The notes under the pieces were generated by a model. The model made no database searches. It was not told the origin of the DNA and was given only the letters and a program-made list of their open reading frames with translations. A DNA stretch of 64,000 bases from Lewinellaceae bacterium. Its GTDB lineage: Bacteria > Bacteroidota > Bacteroidia > Chitinophagales > Saprospiraceae. Below, in pieces: positions 1-8,828 of the stretch (its first letter is position 1; the number at the start of each line of letters is the position of its first letter). The stretch is taken from positions 62,001 to 126,000 of the forward strand of contig JADJRC010000015.1 in the NCBI GenBank assembly GCA_016712415.1, read 5' to 3'. The translations under genes and the position numbers were made by a program.

Positions 1-180
1 CTGCAGATCGGCCTCATCGGCAAAATTCAGTTCGAGAAATTGTATGCGCCCGTCCTGCAGCCATTTCCGGTTACTGGTCGGGCGTATGGCAGCCGTTACT
101 TCCCATCCACGGTTCAGCGCCTCTTCCACCAAAAAACCACCGATAAACCCACTGGCGCCGGTAATTAGTATTCGTTTCAT
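1..180 (-). CDS. NAD(P)-dependent epimerase/dehydratase, partial (candidate ceramide-pathway reductase)
   Basis: Only the first 60 residues are in the window; the gene runs off the left edge. The protein opens with a Rossmann nucleotide-binding motif, ITGASGFIGG, at residues 6-15, followed by a beta-alpha-beta pattern typical of extended short-chain dehydrogenases. The ATG lies directly after the stop codon of the GNAT-like gene upstream, so the two are almost certainly co-transcribed. Known: bacterial ceramide synthesis uses an epimerase-like 3-ketosphinganine reductase (CerR) together with Spt and a GNAT-fold ceramide synthase. Inference: because Spt and a GNAT-fold protein are the two genes upstream, this is a good CerR candidate. 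It could also be an unrelated sugar epimerase. Confidence 0.8.
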   Translation of the reverse strand, partial: MKRILITGASGFIGGFLVEEALNRGWEVTAAIRPTSNRKWLQDGRIQFLELNFADEADLQ

Positions 181-1302
181 TCAAAGTTCCTTTTCATAAA
201 GCCGGTACCTGCGGTAAACTTTCCCGCCAATATGGCCCAGCGCACGGTTCATCATCTCGTTGTGTTCCAGTATCCACGAGGCTTCGCCGCGTTTAATGCC
301 TTTTCTGCGAGATGTCAGGATGATCCGCACGTAGAAGCACACATCGATTCCCAGCCGCCGGTATTCCTTGAGCGTACCGAGTGCAAGAATGCGGATGCTT
401 TTAATTTTTTTCAACCCCAGCAACAGTTTGACGATGCCGAATGGAAAGAGCCGCCCGCGTTTGAGTTTGATCTGTATCTCGTTGACGTTGGGGATGGTGA
501 GCGAAACGCCGATCACCTTGCCGTCTTTTTCCGCAAACAGGATGTAGTCCGGATCGATTACAGGCTTCAAGTCCTTGCCGATCTGCTTGATTTCTGCCTC
601 TGTCATCGGTACGAAGCCGGTATTTTCGGTCCAGGAAACATTGTACACCGGCAGAAATTTCTCGATTTCCGCTTTGTAGTTTTTCATGTCGATATTCCGG
701 ATCGTGATGCCGCGTTCGGCGAGCCGGGCTTCCAGTTTTTCGGCAAATTGCACGACCTCTTCCGTCATGTTTTCATCGCGCATCTCATAGCACAACAGGT
801 CGGCAAATTTCCGGAAGCCGTATTGTTCTACCAGATCGTTGTAATACCTGAAGTTGTAGGGATTCATGACAAATGCCGGCTCGTCGAAGTTTTCCACCAG
901 CATGCCTACCACCTCGTTGGTTGAAAAATTGGCGGGGCCCGTCATCTTGGTCAGGCCTTCGCTGCGCAACCAGTCTGCGACAGTATCAAAAAGCGCTTTT
1001 GTCACATCGTAATCATCCACGACGTCAAAAAAGCCGAAAAAGCCTTCCTGACGACCAGAAAAAGCGATGTGGTTGTTGTTCCGGATCGCGGCGATCCGGC
1101 CCGCGAGTTTGCCGTCTTTTTTTGCCAGAAAATATGCCGCTTTTGAATGCTGCAGGAACGGCGACTTTTTCGGATTAAGCAATGCCTCCTGCTCCATGTA
1201 GAGCATGGGGACATAATTGGAATCTCCGGCATACAGATCATGCGGGAAGTCGATGAATTGTTGCAGTTGGCGCTTGTTGCCGACTTTGATGATCTCGATC
1301 AT
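181..1302 (-). CDS. GNAT-fold acyltransferase, YghO-like; candidate bacterial ceramide synthase
   Basis: A 373-residue intact protein with no signal peptide. The segment around residues 60-80 (YFLAKKDGKLAGRIAAI) and the segment around residues 260-275 (FAEKDGKVIGVSLTIPN) look like two GNAT-type beta-strand repeats, and the length matches the YghO-like family, which databases often annotate as N-acetyltransferase or, misleadingly, GTP cyclohydrolase. Known: the Caulobacter ceramide synthase bCerS is a GNAT-fold N-acyltransferase that acylates the sphingoid base. Inference: lying between serine palmitoyltransferase (41 bp upstream) and an epimerase-like reductase (abutting downstream), this gene is the likely N-acyltransferase of the pathway. 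The GNAT family call is fairly secure; the ceramide synthase role rests on context. Confidence 0.75.
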   Translation of the reverse strand: MIEIIKVGNKRQLQQFIDFPHDLYAGDSNYVPMLYMEQEALLNPKKSPFLQHSKAAYFLAKKDGKLAGRIAAIRNNNHIAFSGRQEGFFGFFDVVDDYDVTKALFDTVADWLRSEGLTKMTGPANFSTNEVVGMLVENFDEPAFVMNPYNFRYYNDLVEQYGFRKFADLLCYEMRDENMTEEVVQFAEKLEARLAERGITIRNIDMKNYKAEIEKFLPVYNVSWTENTGFVPMTEAEIKQIGKDLKPVIDPDYILFAEKDGKVIGVSLTIPNVNEIQIKLKRGRLFPFGIVKLLLGLKKIKSIRILALGTLKEYRRLGIDVCFYVRIILTSRRKGIKRGEASWILEHNEMMNRALGHIGGKVYRRYRLYEKEL

Positions 1303-1343
1303 GCGCGTCGCAGGTGGTTAAGTATTTGACTTTCAGAAGCGTG

Positions 1344-1767
1344 TTATTGCACCGGCGTGAGGTGGCCGGTCTCCACCGCTTCTTCCTCCTGATTGCCCAG
1401 AATGCCGAGTTTCACGGCGACCTCGTACATGCGGTCGATAGCGCGGTCAATTTGTTCGATCGTATGGGTGGCCATGAGCGAGAAACGAATCAGCGACTCT
1501 TCGCTCGGTACTGCAGGTGATACGACGGGATTGATGAAAACACCCGCTTCAAAACACCCGGTGGAGAAGGCGAAGGTTTTAATGTTGTCGCGTACGTAGA
1601 TCGGGATGATGGGTGATTCGCTGGGACCCACTTCAAAACCCATTTCGAGGAAACGGGCAAGGGCGTAGTTGGTATTTTCCCAGAGGCGGTTGATGCGGTC
1701 GGGTTCGCTTTTAATGATGTCGATGGCGGCAATCACACTGGCCGCAGATGCCGGCGTCATGCTGGCG
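1344..1767 (-). CDS. spt: Serine palmitoyltransferase, C-terminal segment (separated by a frameshift)
   Basis: About 138 residues starting MTPASAASVIAAIDII and ending near HLTPVQ. This is the small C-terminal domain of an alpha-oxoamine synthase. It belongs to the protein encoded at 1768-3255: removing one base from the A6 run at 1770-1775 changes the stop after RALIF into a continuous reading RALIFSASMTPASAAS, the expected sequence across this domain boundary. As written, the segment has no promoter or credible start of its own. The likeliest explanation is a homopolymer error rather than a real split. It is followed 41 bp later by the GNAT-like gene on the same strand. Confidence 0.8.
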
Positions 1768-3255
1768 CTAAAAAATAAGGGCCCGCGACGTGTGCTTGAG
1801 GTAATCGATCACATCGTAGCTGGCTGCTACAAATCCACCGAGCGAAGCAAGTGATTTGCTGAATGTGCCGGTCTGAATGTCTACCTTATCCTGCAAACCG
1901 AAATGAGAACCTGTTCCGATCCCCATTTCTCCGATCACACCGATAGCGTGGGCATCGTCGACTACGACTACGCCATTGTGTTTTTCTGCAACGCGCACGA
2001 TCTCGGGCAGATTGGCGATATCGCCTTCCATGCTGAATATGCCGTCGACAATTATATATTTCAGGGAATCGGCCTCCGGCCGCATGATCTGCTTTTCCAG
2101 GTCTTCCATGTCGTTATGCTTGAATTTCAGCACTTTGGCAAACGACAGGCGGGTGGCGTCGATGATCGAGGCGTGTACGCGCTCATCGATCAGGATAGTG
2201 TCGTGCCGACCGGCGAGGGGCGCTATGCCGCCCAGGTTGGACTGGAAACCGGTGCTGTACAGGAGTACGGCCTCCTGTTTCAGGTAATCGGCCAGAATCT
2301 CCTCCAGTTCGATATGGATACGCAGCGTTCCGTTGAGAAAACGCGAGCCGGCACAGCCTGTGCCATAACGGGTTGTAGCCTCAATCGCCGCTTCTTTGAT
2401 CTTGGGGTGGTTGGTCAGGCCGAGATAGGAGTTGGAGCCAAACATCAGGACGGGTCTGCCGTCGATGATCACTTCGGTATCCTGTTCCGATTCAATGACG
2501 CGGAAATAGGGATACATGCCCATGGCACGCACTTCATTGGGGGCGGTATATTTCCGTACGCGTTCGAGTAGTCTGTTGTTCATGCGCAGTTGATTTACGA
2601 ATTGTTCAAAATGAAGTGTTTTACTGCTTTTTTGAGTCAGATTAAAGGTAGTATTAAAAACATAGTCCCAAAACGGATTGCTCACACCATACCCGCGGTC
2701 GTGTTGCTGGTAATGGTGCAGCATGTGGTGTTGTTTGATGCGCAGCCAGAAGGGGTGGTTCCAGCGGAGGTGGTGCATGGCAAAATGCATCATGTCGTAG
2801 CAGAGGTATCCGAGCAAAAAACCTGCAAAGAAAGGATATACTGCCGGTTCGCCGATGAGTACTCTGAATCCGGTATAAAAAATAATGGCCAGCGGAACGC
2901 TAACACTGGGCGGCATTACCAGGCGGAGCTTGTCGTTGGGGTAGTCGTGGTGAACGCCGTGCCAGATGAAGTGCAGGCGCTTGCCCAGATTGCCCGGCGG
3001 CACCCAGTGAAAAACAAAACGGTGCAGCGTGTACTCCGTAAAGGACCATATGAACAGTCCGCCCAGAAACAAACCCGTCTGGGACAAAAAACTGCCTTGT
3101 GCACGCCAAAGGCACCAGGCCATAATGGGCAGGTAGATGATGAGCGGCACTGAGAAGTGCACTTTTGATAGTGCTTCCATCCAGTTGGCTTTAAACATCC
3201 TGGTAGAGTCAGCCGAACTGGAAACGAAATGTTGCTGATATTCTTTAGCTGCCAT
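1768..3255 (-). CDS. spt: Fatty acid hydroxylase domain joined to serine palmitoyltransferase
   Basis: Residues 1-204 are a membrane fatty acid hydroxylase (sterol desaturase superfamily) with di-iron histidine clusters HRFVFH (78-83), HGVHH (99-103), HFAMHH (157-162) and HHMLHH (176-181), and hydrophobic segments near 35-50, 60-75, 115-133 and 139-158. Residues 225-494 are a PLP-dependent alpha-oxoamine synthase: DDAHAIG (432-438) and the Schiff-base lysine in TFSKSLASLGG (K466). Serine palmitoyltransferase condenses serine with palmitoyl-CoA, the first step of sphingolipid synthesis; the hydroxylase could hydroxylate the acyl chain or base. The reading is continuous, but M225 (ATG at 2581-2583) is a plausible separate start, and one extra base in the T6 run at 2628-2633 would end the hydroxylase just before it. 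The C-terminus continues in another frame at 1344-1767. Confidence 0.88.
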   Translation of the reverse strand: MAAKEYQQHFVSSSADSTRMFKANWMEALSKVHFSVPLIIYLPIMAWCLWRAQGSFLSQTGLFLGGLFIWSFTEYTLHRFVFHWVPPGNLGKRLHFIWHGVHHDYPNDKLRLVMPPSVSVPLAIIFYTGFRVLIGEPAVYPFFAGFLLGYLCYDMMHFAMHHLRWNHPFWLRIKQHHMLHHYQQHDRGYGVSNPFWDYVFNTTFNLTQKSSKTLHFEQFVNQLRMNNRLLERVRKYTAPNEVRAMGMYPYFRVIESEQDTEVIIDGRPVLMFGSNSYLGLTNHPKIKEAAIEATTRYGTGCAGSRFLNGTLRIHIELEEILADYLKQEAVLLYSTGFQSNLGGIAPLAGRHDTILIDERVHASIIDATRLSFAKVLKFKHNDMEDLEKQIMRPEADSLKYIIVDGIFSMEGDIANLPEIVRVAEKHNGVVVVDDAHAIGVIGEMGIGTGSHFGLQDKVDIQTGTFSKSLASLGGFVAASYDVIDYLKHTSRALIF

Positions 3256-3590
3256 CAGACGAAGACTTGTTTTTATTGTCGCCTTTACAAACAGGCCGTG
3301 TCAGGTTTCCGGTGGTTGTAAGGAGGCGTTGGTTCTGGATGTGCATTTACCCTGACAACATTGTTGCGCAAGGGTTCTGGTTTCGGATAAGTTTTTGAAA
3401 TAGCGTAAAGGGGAGGAGTAAACGAATACGATGATTCGGGAAGATTAGTTTTTCCTTACTACCCACAAAGGTAAGTCACACGGTCGAAGCGTAGTTAGCT
3501 CCCATGTCGTTATTAAACAATCGTTTAAAAAAATTACACAATACTGAAAATCCGGAGAGGGGTGGAAAATCACCCTGAATGACCCTTTCC
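3256..3590. other. Intergenic region between hydroxylase-Spt and topoisomerase genes
   Basis: No open reading frame with protein-like composition is seen. On the minus strand TACCTTTG (complement of 3466-3473) matches the Bacteroidota -7 element TAnnTTTG and could drive the sphingolipid genes, leaving a leader of about 200 bases. I do not see a convincing -33 TTG at the usual distance. Confidence 0.4.
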
Positions 3591-6296
3591 TCAATCAAAT
3601 TCTATGGTATCCCCCGCTTTGTAGCTCTTTTTTCCGTCGGCGTCCCTGTCTGTGCCTTCTTCAGCCGGCGGTTGGGTTGGACTGGTTTCTTCGCCAAACA
3701 AACTGGCCTGTTGCGGGGCTGCGGCCGGTTCTTCCTTCTTTACCCCCTTTGGGGCGGCATCGTCCAACTCTTTTACCCCAATAAGCAATTGGTCGCTCAG
3801 TTTGTTGCCGATGGCTTTCCAGCCTTTTACGTCCATGAAATCGCCCAGTGCGAGTTCACCGGCCATGGGCTTGCCTTTTACTTTGAGGGTGTATTTGATG
3901 CGCGGATTTTCCCGGACCGACACGTAAAGCAGTTTTGATTTGGCATGATCGGTGAGGTAGCCGTAGCGTTCTTTCAGTTTGCTGGTTTCGATATGGAACC
4001 GTTTGACCATCGTCCAGCCTTTATGTCCGTCGAAATGGACGGCGCTGATTACCAGTTGCGGGGTGAATTTGCACAGGTGCAGTATCTCTTTCATCTCAAA
4101 GCGCTGCTGTACATCGGTGTCTGTCACCTCATAGGAACCGTCGTTGTACAGCACCAGCAGGCTGTCGCCGGTATCGAATTCGCCCAGCAGGCGACCGCGC
4201 TCCTGGGTGTTGAGGCGACCGGTGATGTCGTCGAACCAGAGTTTCTGTGCGCCAATGGTGCTTTTGCCGACCTCTTTCTGCCGGATTTGTTTCACCGGGT
4301 ACCGCGTCAGGATATTTCCCTGCGAATCGCGGCCCTTGATAGCCAGTTCGGCAAAGTCATAGTCGAACACCTTGATCTTGGCTGTGCTTCCGGGGCTGAG
4401 TGTGACGGTTACGAGTTCGCTTTCGCCGTTGGGATTCGCGGTGAAATACAGCACTTTGGAGCCTTTGGCGCTCGACCCGAGCTGGTATTCCTTGTCGCGG
4501 GTGATGGCGGTTACATTGAATCGTTTTACATAGGTGCGCCCTGATTTTGCGTCGACATATGTCATGTTGTAGGTCGTCCGCTCGTCGTTCTTCTTCCACA
4601 CGGCGACGTGGATGATGTCCTTGCCTACAAATACTTTTTCGTCAACTTTTACCACTTTCATCACTCCGTCGCGGCGAAAGACAATGATATCGTCGATATC
4701 GGAGCAGTCCTGGACAAATTCGTCCTTTTTCAGGCCCATCCCGATAAAACCTTCACTGAGATTTACGTACAGTTTGGCGTTGTTGGCTACCACCGCAGAG
4801 GCCTGTATGGTATCGAATTGAACGATTTCGGTACGCCGTTCACGGCCTTTGCCGTGTTTGGCCAGCAGGTTTTCAAAATAGGCGATGGTGTATTCTGTCA
4901 GGTGTTCCAGGTGGTATTTGGCCTGCAGAAGCGCTTCGCTGAGTTTGGCGATTTCTTCGTCGGCCTTGAAGGAATTGAACTTGGAAATGCGCTTGATGCG
5001 TATTTCGGTCAGCCGCACGAGGTCGTCCTGGGTGATCTCGCGCAGCAGCCTGATACGTTTGTCGGCGGCAGCGGGTTTCATATCCGGTGTCGCGACGTAT
5101 TTCCGCAGTCCCTTGTCGATGGCCTCCAGCACGGCCTCCCAGGTTTCACATTCCTCGATATCGCGGTAAATGCGGTTTTCGATGAATATTTTTTCGAGTG
5201 AAGCGAAGTGCAGTTTTTCTTCGAGGTCGTGCTGCAGGATTTCCAGTTCCTGCCGGAGCAGGTCTTTGGTGCGTTCGGTGGAAAGCCGGAGCAGTTCGTT
5301 CACATCGGTGAACAGGGGCTTGTTGTCGACAATGACGCAACAGTTGGGGCTGATGCTGACTTCGCAGGCAGTGAACGCGTAAAGGGCATCGATGGTGACA
5401 TCGGGGCTCACCCCGTTTTGCAGTTCGATCTCGATGTCGATCTCGGCGGCTACCTTGTCGGTCACCTTTTTTATCTTGATCTGGCCTTTTTCGTTGGCCT
5501 TCAGGATGGAGTCGATCAGGTCGCCGGTGGTCACGCTAAAGGGTATTTCCGTGATTTGCAGCGTTTTTTTATCCAGTTCCCTGATGCGCGCACGCACGCG
5601 CAGTTTGCCGCCGCGCGCGCCGCCGTTGTAGTTGGCTGCGTCGATAAGGCCGCCGGTTGGGAAGTCGGGGATCAGGTCTGCTTTTTTGCCTTTCAGCACC
5701 GCAATACAACTTTTGATAATCTCGATAAAGTTGTGCGGCATAATCTTGGTACTCAGGCCCACCGCAATGCCCTCTGCGCCCTGGGCCAGTACGAGCGGAA
5801 ACTTCATGGGCAGGTTGACGGGCTCCCGTTTGCGGCCGTCGTAGCTCATCTGCCATACCGTTGTATCGGGGTTGAACGCCACGTCGAGCGCGAACTTGGT
5901 CAGGCGCGCCTCGATATAACGCGGTGCGGCGGCAGAGTCGCCGGTACGAAAGTCGCCCCAGTTGCCCTGGCAATCGATGAGCAGGTCCTTCTGACCCATG
6001 TTCACCAGCGCGTCGCCGATGGCTGCGTCGCCGTGGGGGTGGAATTGCATCGTTTGTCCGATCAGGTTGGCTACTTTGTGGTAACGGCCGTCGTGCTGTT
6101 CGAACATGGCGTGCAGGATGCGGCGCTGCACGGGTTTGAGCCCGTCTTCCAGCGCAGGCACGGCACGTTCGAGGATAACATAGGAGGCATAATCCAGAAA
6201 ATAGTTCTGGTACATCCCCGAAAGCGTGACGATGGTATCTTCTCCGTTATGAGAAGTAGTGGGCGGCGTAGAGTTGTCGCGTTTTTGTTTTGCCAT
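3591..6296 (-). CDS. parC: DNA topoisomerase IV subunit A (GyrA/ParC family)
   Basis: An intact type IIA topoisomerase A subunit of about 900 residues; it cuts and rejoins the gate DNA segment and works with a ParE/GyrB ATPase encoded elsewhere. The winged-helix region contains FHPHGDAAIGDALV and the catalytic tyrosine in AAAPRYIEARLT (Y127 from the ATG). A coiled-coil region near residues 400-500 and a C-terminal beta-pinwheel-like domain follow, ending in an acidic, low-complexity tail. I chose the ATG at 6294-6296 (MAKQKRDN) over an in-frame TTG two codons upstream, because the TTG overlaps the end of the preceding fragment. The GyrA-box is not obvious, which favours topoisomerase IV over gyrase, but the two are hard to separate by eye. 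Confidence 0.92.
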   Translation of the reverse strand: MAKQKRDNSTPPTTSHNGEDTIVTLSGMYQNYFLDYASYVILERAVPALEDGLKPVQRRILHAMFEQHDGRYHKVANLIGQTMQFHPHGDAAIGDALVNMGQKDLLIDCQGNWGDFRTGDSAAAPRYIEARLTKFALDVAFNPDTTVWQMSYDGRKREPVNLPMKFPLVLAQGAEGIAVGLSTKIMPHNFIEIIKSCIAVLKGKKADLIPDFPTGGLIDAANYNGGARGGKLRVRARIRELDKKTLQITEIPFSVTTGDLIDSILKANEKGQIKIKKVTDKVAAEIDIEIELQNGVSPDVTIDALYAFTACEVSISPNCCVIVDNKPLFTDVNELLRLSTERTKDLLRQELEILQHDLEEKLHFASLEKIFIENRIYRDIEECETWEAVLEAIDKGLRKYVATPDMKPAAADKRIRLLREITQDDLVRLTEIRIKRISKFNSFKADEEIAKLSEALLQAKYHLEHLTEYTIAYFENLLAKHGKGRERRTEIVQFDTIQASAVVANNAKLYVNLSEGFIGMGLKKDEFVQDCSDIDDIIVFRRDGVMKVVKVDEKVFVGKDIIHVAVWKKNDERTTYNMTYVDAKSGRTYVKRFNVTAITRDKEYQLGSSAKGSKVLYFTANPNGESELVTVTLSPGSTAKIKVFDYDFAELAIKGRDSQGNILTRYPVKQIRQKEVGKSTIGAQKLWFDDITGRLNTQERGRLLGEFDTGDSLLVLYNDGSYEVTDTDVQQRFEMKEILHLCKFTPQLVISAVHFDGHKGWTMVKRFHIETSKLKERYGYLTDHAKSKLLYVSVRENPRIKYTLKVKGKPMAGELALGDFMDVKGWKAIGNKLSDQLLIGVKELDDAAPKGVKKEEPAAAPQQASLFGEETSPTQPPAEEGTDRDADGKKSYKAGDTIEFD

Positions 6297-6298
6297 AA

Positions 6299-6451
6299 TC
6301 AATGTTCCACTTCACTAAATAGCAACTTGTTTCCGAATGGGTCGATCAGGCTCATGCCGATACCATCCCAAACGCCGTCTTCGGTGTACTCCCTGGCTTT
6401 GTGCTCGTCGAAAATTCGGACAAGCGGTATCGTTTTTTCAATGGACAGCAT
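6299..6451 (-). pseudogene. Glyoxalase/bleomycin-resistance family remnant with an internal deletion
   Basis: A 50-residue reading frame. It begins with a strand typical of the first VOC module (SIEKTIPLVRIFDEHKAREY) and then jumps to the end of the second module (DGIGMSLIDPFGNKLLFSE). Normal members of this glyoxalase group are about 115-125 residues, so roughly 65-70 residues are missing from the middle. The metal-binding and substrate pocket cannot form. The fragment sits between a full VOC gene and the topoisomerase gene on the same strand. It may be a decayed gene or an assembly deletion. Confidence 0.6.
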
Positions 6452-6460
6452 GGTTCGGGG

Positions 6461-6835
6461 TTATTCAGGCTTAAAATAAGGATTTTTGATAATGCCGATC
6501 ACGTTGCCCCAGGGGTCTTTTACAGTGGCCACGATGATGCCTTCACCGACGTCGGCGGGTTTTGAAAGCGCCGTGGCGCCCTGTGCCAGCAGGCGATCGT
6601 AAGTGACAGCCGCGTCGTCGACCCCCCAGTAGGTTTCCACGTTTGCTGTCTTGCCGGCGGCCGGGGCATCGTCGGGCAGCAGGCCGAGTTCGAAGCCGCC
6701 TACATTGAAACCCACGTAGAAGGGTTCGTTAAAATAGGGGCCGAAGCCAAGCACTTCCGAATACCATTCTACCGCCCGGGCGAGATCGTCGACACGGTAG
6801 ATGCAGGTGCGCAGACCTAGAAACGGCTTATCCAT
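6461..6835 (-). CDS. VOC-family protein (glyoxalase/bleomycin resistance-like)
   Basis: A 124-residue intact protein with the paired beta-alpha-beta-beta-beta modules of the vicinal oxygen chelate superfamily. The first module holds the RVDDLARAVEWYSEVLGFGP signature and the second ends VKDPWGNVIGIIKNP. Members are metal-dependent lyases, dioxygenases or drug-binding proteins; this sequence gives no specific substrate. A Bacteroidota-type -7 element lies about 40 bases upstream, so it may head a transcript that includes the VOC remnant and topoisomerase IV. Confidence 0.85.
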   Translation of the reverse strand: MDKPFLGLRTCIYRVDDLARAVEWYSEVLGFGPYFNEPFYVGFNVGGFELGLLPDDAPAAGKTANVETYWGVDDAAVTYDRLLAQGATALSKPADVGEGIIVATVKDPWGNVIGIIKNPYFKPE

Positions 6836-6874
6836 GGATCAGGGATTGAGGTGAACAAATATTGTTGCCGGCGG

Positions 6875-6882
6875 CAAAAGTA
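6875..6882 (-). promoter_or_regulatory. Candidate -7 promoter element (TACTTTTG) for the VOC gene
   Basis: The minus strand reads TACTTTTG, an exact fit to the Bacteroidota TAnnTTTG consensus, 40 bases upstream of the ATG at 6835. No clear -33 element is visible. Confidence 0.4.
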
Positions 6883-6922
6883 ATAGAAATTGTTTTTAAA
6901 AATAAAACTTTTTGTGTTTTAT

Positions 6923-8828
6923 TTATTGACCCTGGCACGGAACTTCAGCCTTTACCTGTTCAATAAGATTGTTTAGGGATGGTACAAAAAGACTTGAGGA
7001 GATAACAGCTTCTGAAAGAGCTGTGCATGCCTGGTTATTATTTCCTGTTTTATTCAATACTTCTGCCATCCTGGCAAGTGTATTGGCTACAAATTCGGCA
7101 TAACTTACCTTTCTATACAGGAGAAGGGCATTGCCCCACTCTTCAAGAGCCAGGGGGCCGTTATTTTCGTTATACCATGCAATCATGCCTTTGCTCCACA
7201 TAATGTTTGCTTTTCCCAAATCCGAGCCTACTTTTTCAAAAAGGGGGAGAGCCTGCTGATAGAGGGCACGCGCTTTGTCGTTTTCGCTCAAAAGCCTTTC
7301 CAAATCGCCCAAACTTTTGAGCGTGTTTGCTTTCCCAAATCATCGCCTACTTTTTCAAAGGAGAGCCTGCTGATAGAGGGCACGCTTTGTCGTTTTCGCT
7401 CATTCATTTCCAAATCGCCCAAACTTTTGAGCGTGTTTGCTTTCCCAAATCCGAGCCTACTTTTCAAAGGGGAGAGCCTGCTGATAGAGGGCACGCGCTG
7501 TCGTTTTCGCTCAAAAGCCTTTCCAAATCGCCCAAACTTTTGAGCGTGTTTGCTTTTCCCAAATCATCGCCTACTTTTTCAAAAAGGGGGAGAGCCTGCT
7601 GATAGAGGGCACGCGCTTTGTCGTTTTCGCTCATTCGCATTTCCAAATCGCCCAAACTTTTGAGCGTGTTTGCTTTTCCCAAATCCGAGCCTACTTTTTC
7701 AAAAAGGGGGAGAGCCTGCTGATAGAGGGCACGCGCTTTGTCGTTTTCGCTCATTCGCATTTCCAAATCGCCCAAACTTTTGAGCGTGTTTGCTTTTCCC
7801 AAATCATCGCCTACTTTTTCAAAAAGGGGGAGAGCCTGCTGATAGAGGGCACGCGCTTTGTCGTTTTCGCTCAAAAGCCTTTCCAAATCGCCCAAACTTT
7901 GGAGCGTGTTTGCTTTTCCCAAATCCGAGCCTACTTTTTCAAAAAGGGGGAGAGCCTGCTGATAGAGGGCACGCGCTTTGTCGTTTTCGCTCAAAAGCCT
8001 TTCCAAATCGCCCAAACTTTTGAGCGTGTTTGCTTTTCCCAAATCCGAGCCTACTTTTTCAAAAAGGGGGAGAGCCTGCTGATAGAGGGCACGCGCCGCT
8101 TCGTGATTGTCAAAAAAGAACCATTTGTTTCCAAGATTTAGGGCAACCTGGGCATAGTCAGCCGCAAATCTGTCGCCTTTGGTTACAAGGGGGTCCAATT
8201 TGTGCAGGCGTTCTTCCAGTTCATCAATTTCCTGCTGTTGCTTGGGGGGCATGGCCGTGGCGAGGCCTGAAAACCGGGATTCGATATTGTGTTGCCATTG
8301 AAGTGTGCCGGGCAACATGCGGAAGTGGAACTTATAAACCAGCCAATCCCAGAAGTCGGGAGCAAGGCTTTGCACTCGGACCTGTGCGGGCTCGTCGCTC
8401 CAGAAGACAACTGAGGCCGGAAGGTGGCGGAACAAGAGTTCCCGTTCGAAGTTAAGCTCGCGAGCAAATGCTTCTGCCGGGTCATTTTCATCGGCCGTTA
8501 CAAGCGATTCCAAACCAAAGATATGGAACAGTGGATAAGTGTCGTTTTCCGTATCCGTTACTGCTGTCTCTTGCCTTAGCAGTTGGTAAAGTGAGAAGGA
8601 GTCGGTTACTTTTACTTTCGAAAGATTTTGCGATTTGTGGATATAACGATCTTGTAATTCAATGCTTAGCAGGCGAAACATCTGGTCCCGGAGGTCGCGA
8701 TTTTCTGCTGTTACCCATACGATAACTGGATGGTCACGCTGTTGGAGCAGATTGAGCATCCTGTTCCACGCAGTGTCGTTCTGTGTTCTGATCTCATCAC
8801 GTTTTTGTTCCAGTTGTTCCCTGTTCAT
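6923..8828 (-). CDS. TPR-repeat protein with a novel N-terminal domain (frameshifted in the repeats)
   Basis: Residues 1-215 form a globular region I do not recognise, with a hydrophobic strand (HPVIVWVTAENRD) and a Trp-rich stretch. It is followed by 40-residue tetratricopeptide units with core KVGSDLGKANTLKSLGDLE and ENDKARALYQQALPLFE. The units alternate between SDLG and DDLG forms and between ERLLSEN and EMRMSEN forms. The frame is intact to about 7560; the three distal repeat copies carry several 1-2 base losses that shift it, and the frame-corrected C-terminus ends EQVKAEVPCQGQ at 6923. The start ATG overlaps the stop of the upstream ATPase gene (ATGA), so the two are translationally coupled. 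TPR arrays bind peptides or partner proteins; here the partner is probably the ATPase. Confidence 0.7.
7203..8096 (-). repeat. Tandem array of eight 120-bp coding repeats
   Basis: Eight direct copies of a 120-bp unit, anchored at 7251, 7365, 7476, 7594, 7714, 7834, 7954 and 8074. The five copies at the high-coordinate end are exactly 120 bp apart and nearly identical in DNA. The three at the low-coordinate end are spaced 114, 111 and 118 bp because of small losses in homopolymers and GC dinucleotides. Each unit encodes one 40-residue TPR repeat. Such near-identity points to recent expansion or gene conversion. Confidence 0.9.

Noticed and set aside
5208..6479. A 423-residue open frame on the plus strand opposite topoisomerase IV
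   Set aside because: It is the antisense shadow of a well-conserved gene, with no family match and a His/Gln/Val-rich composition typical of shadows.
7203..8096. CRISPR array or satellite DNA
   Set aside because: Units are 120 bp with no unique spacers and encode in-frame TPR repeats.
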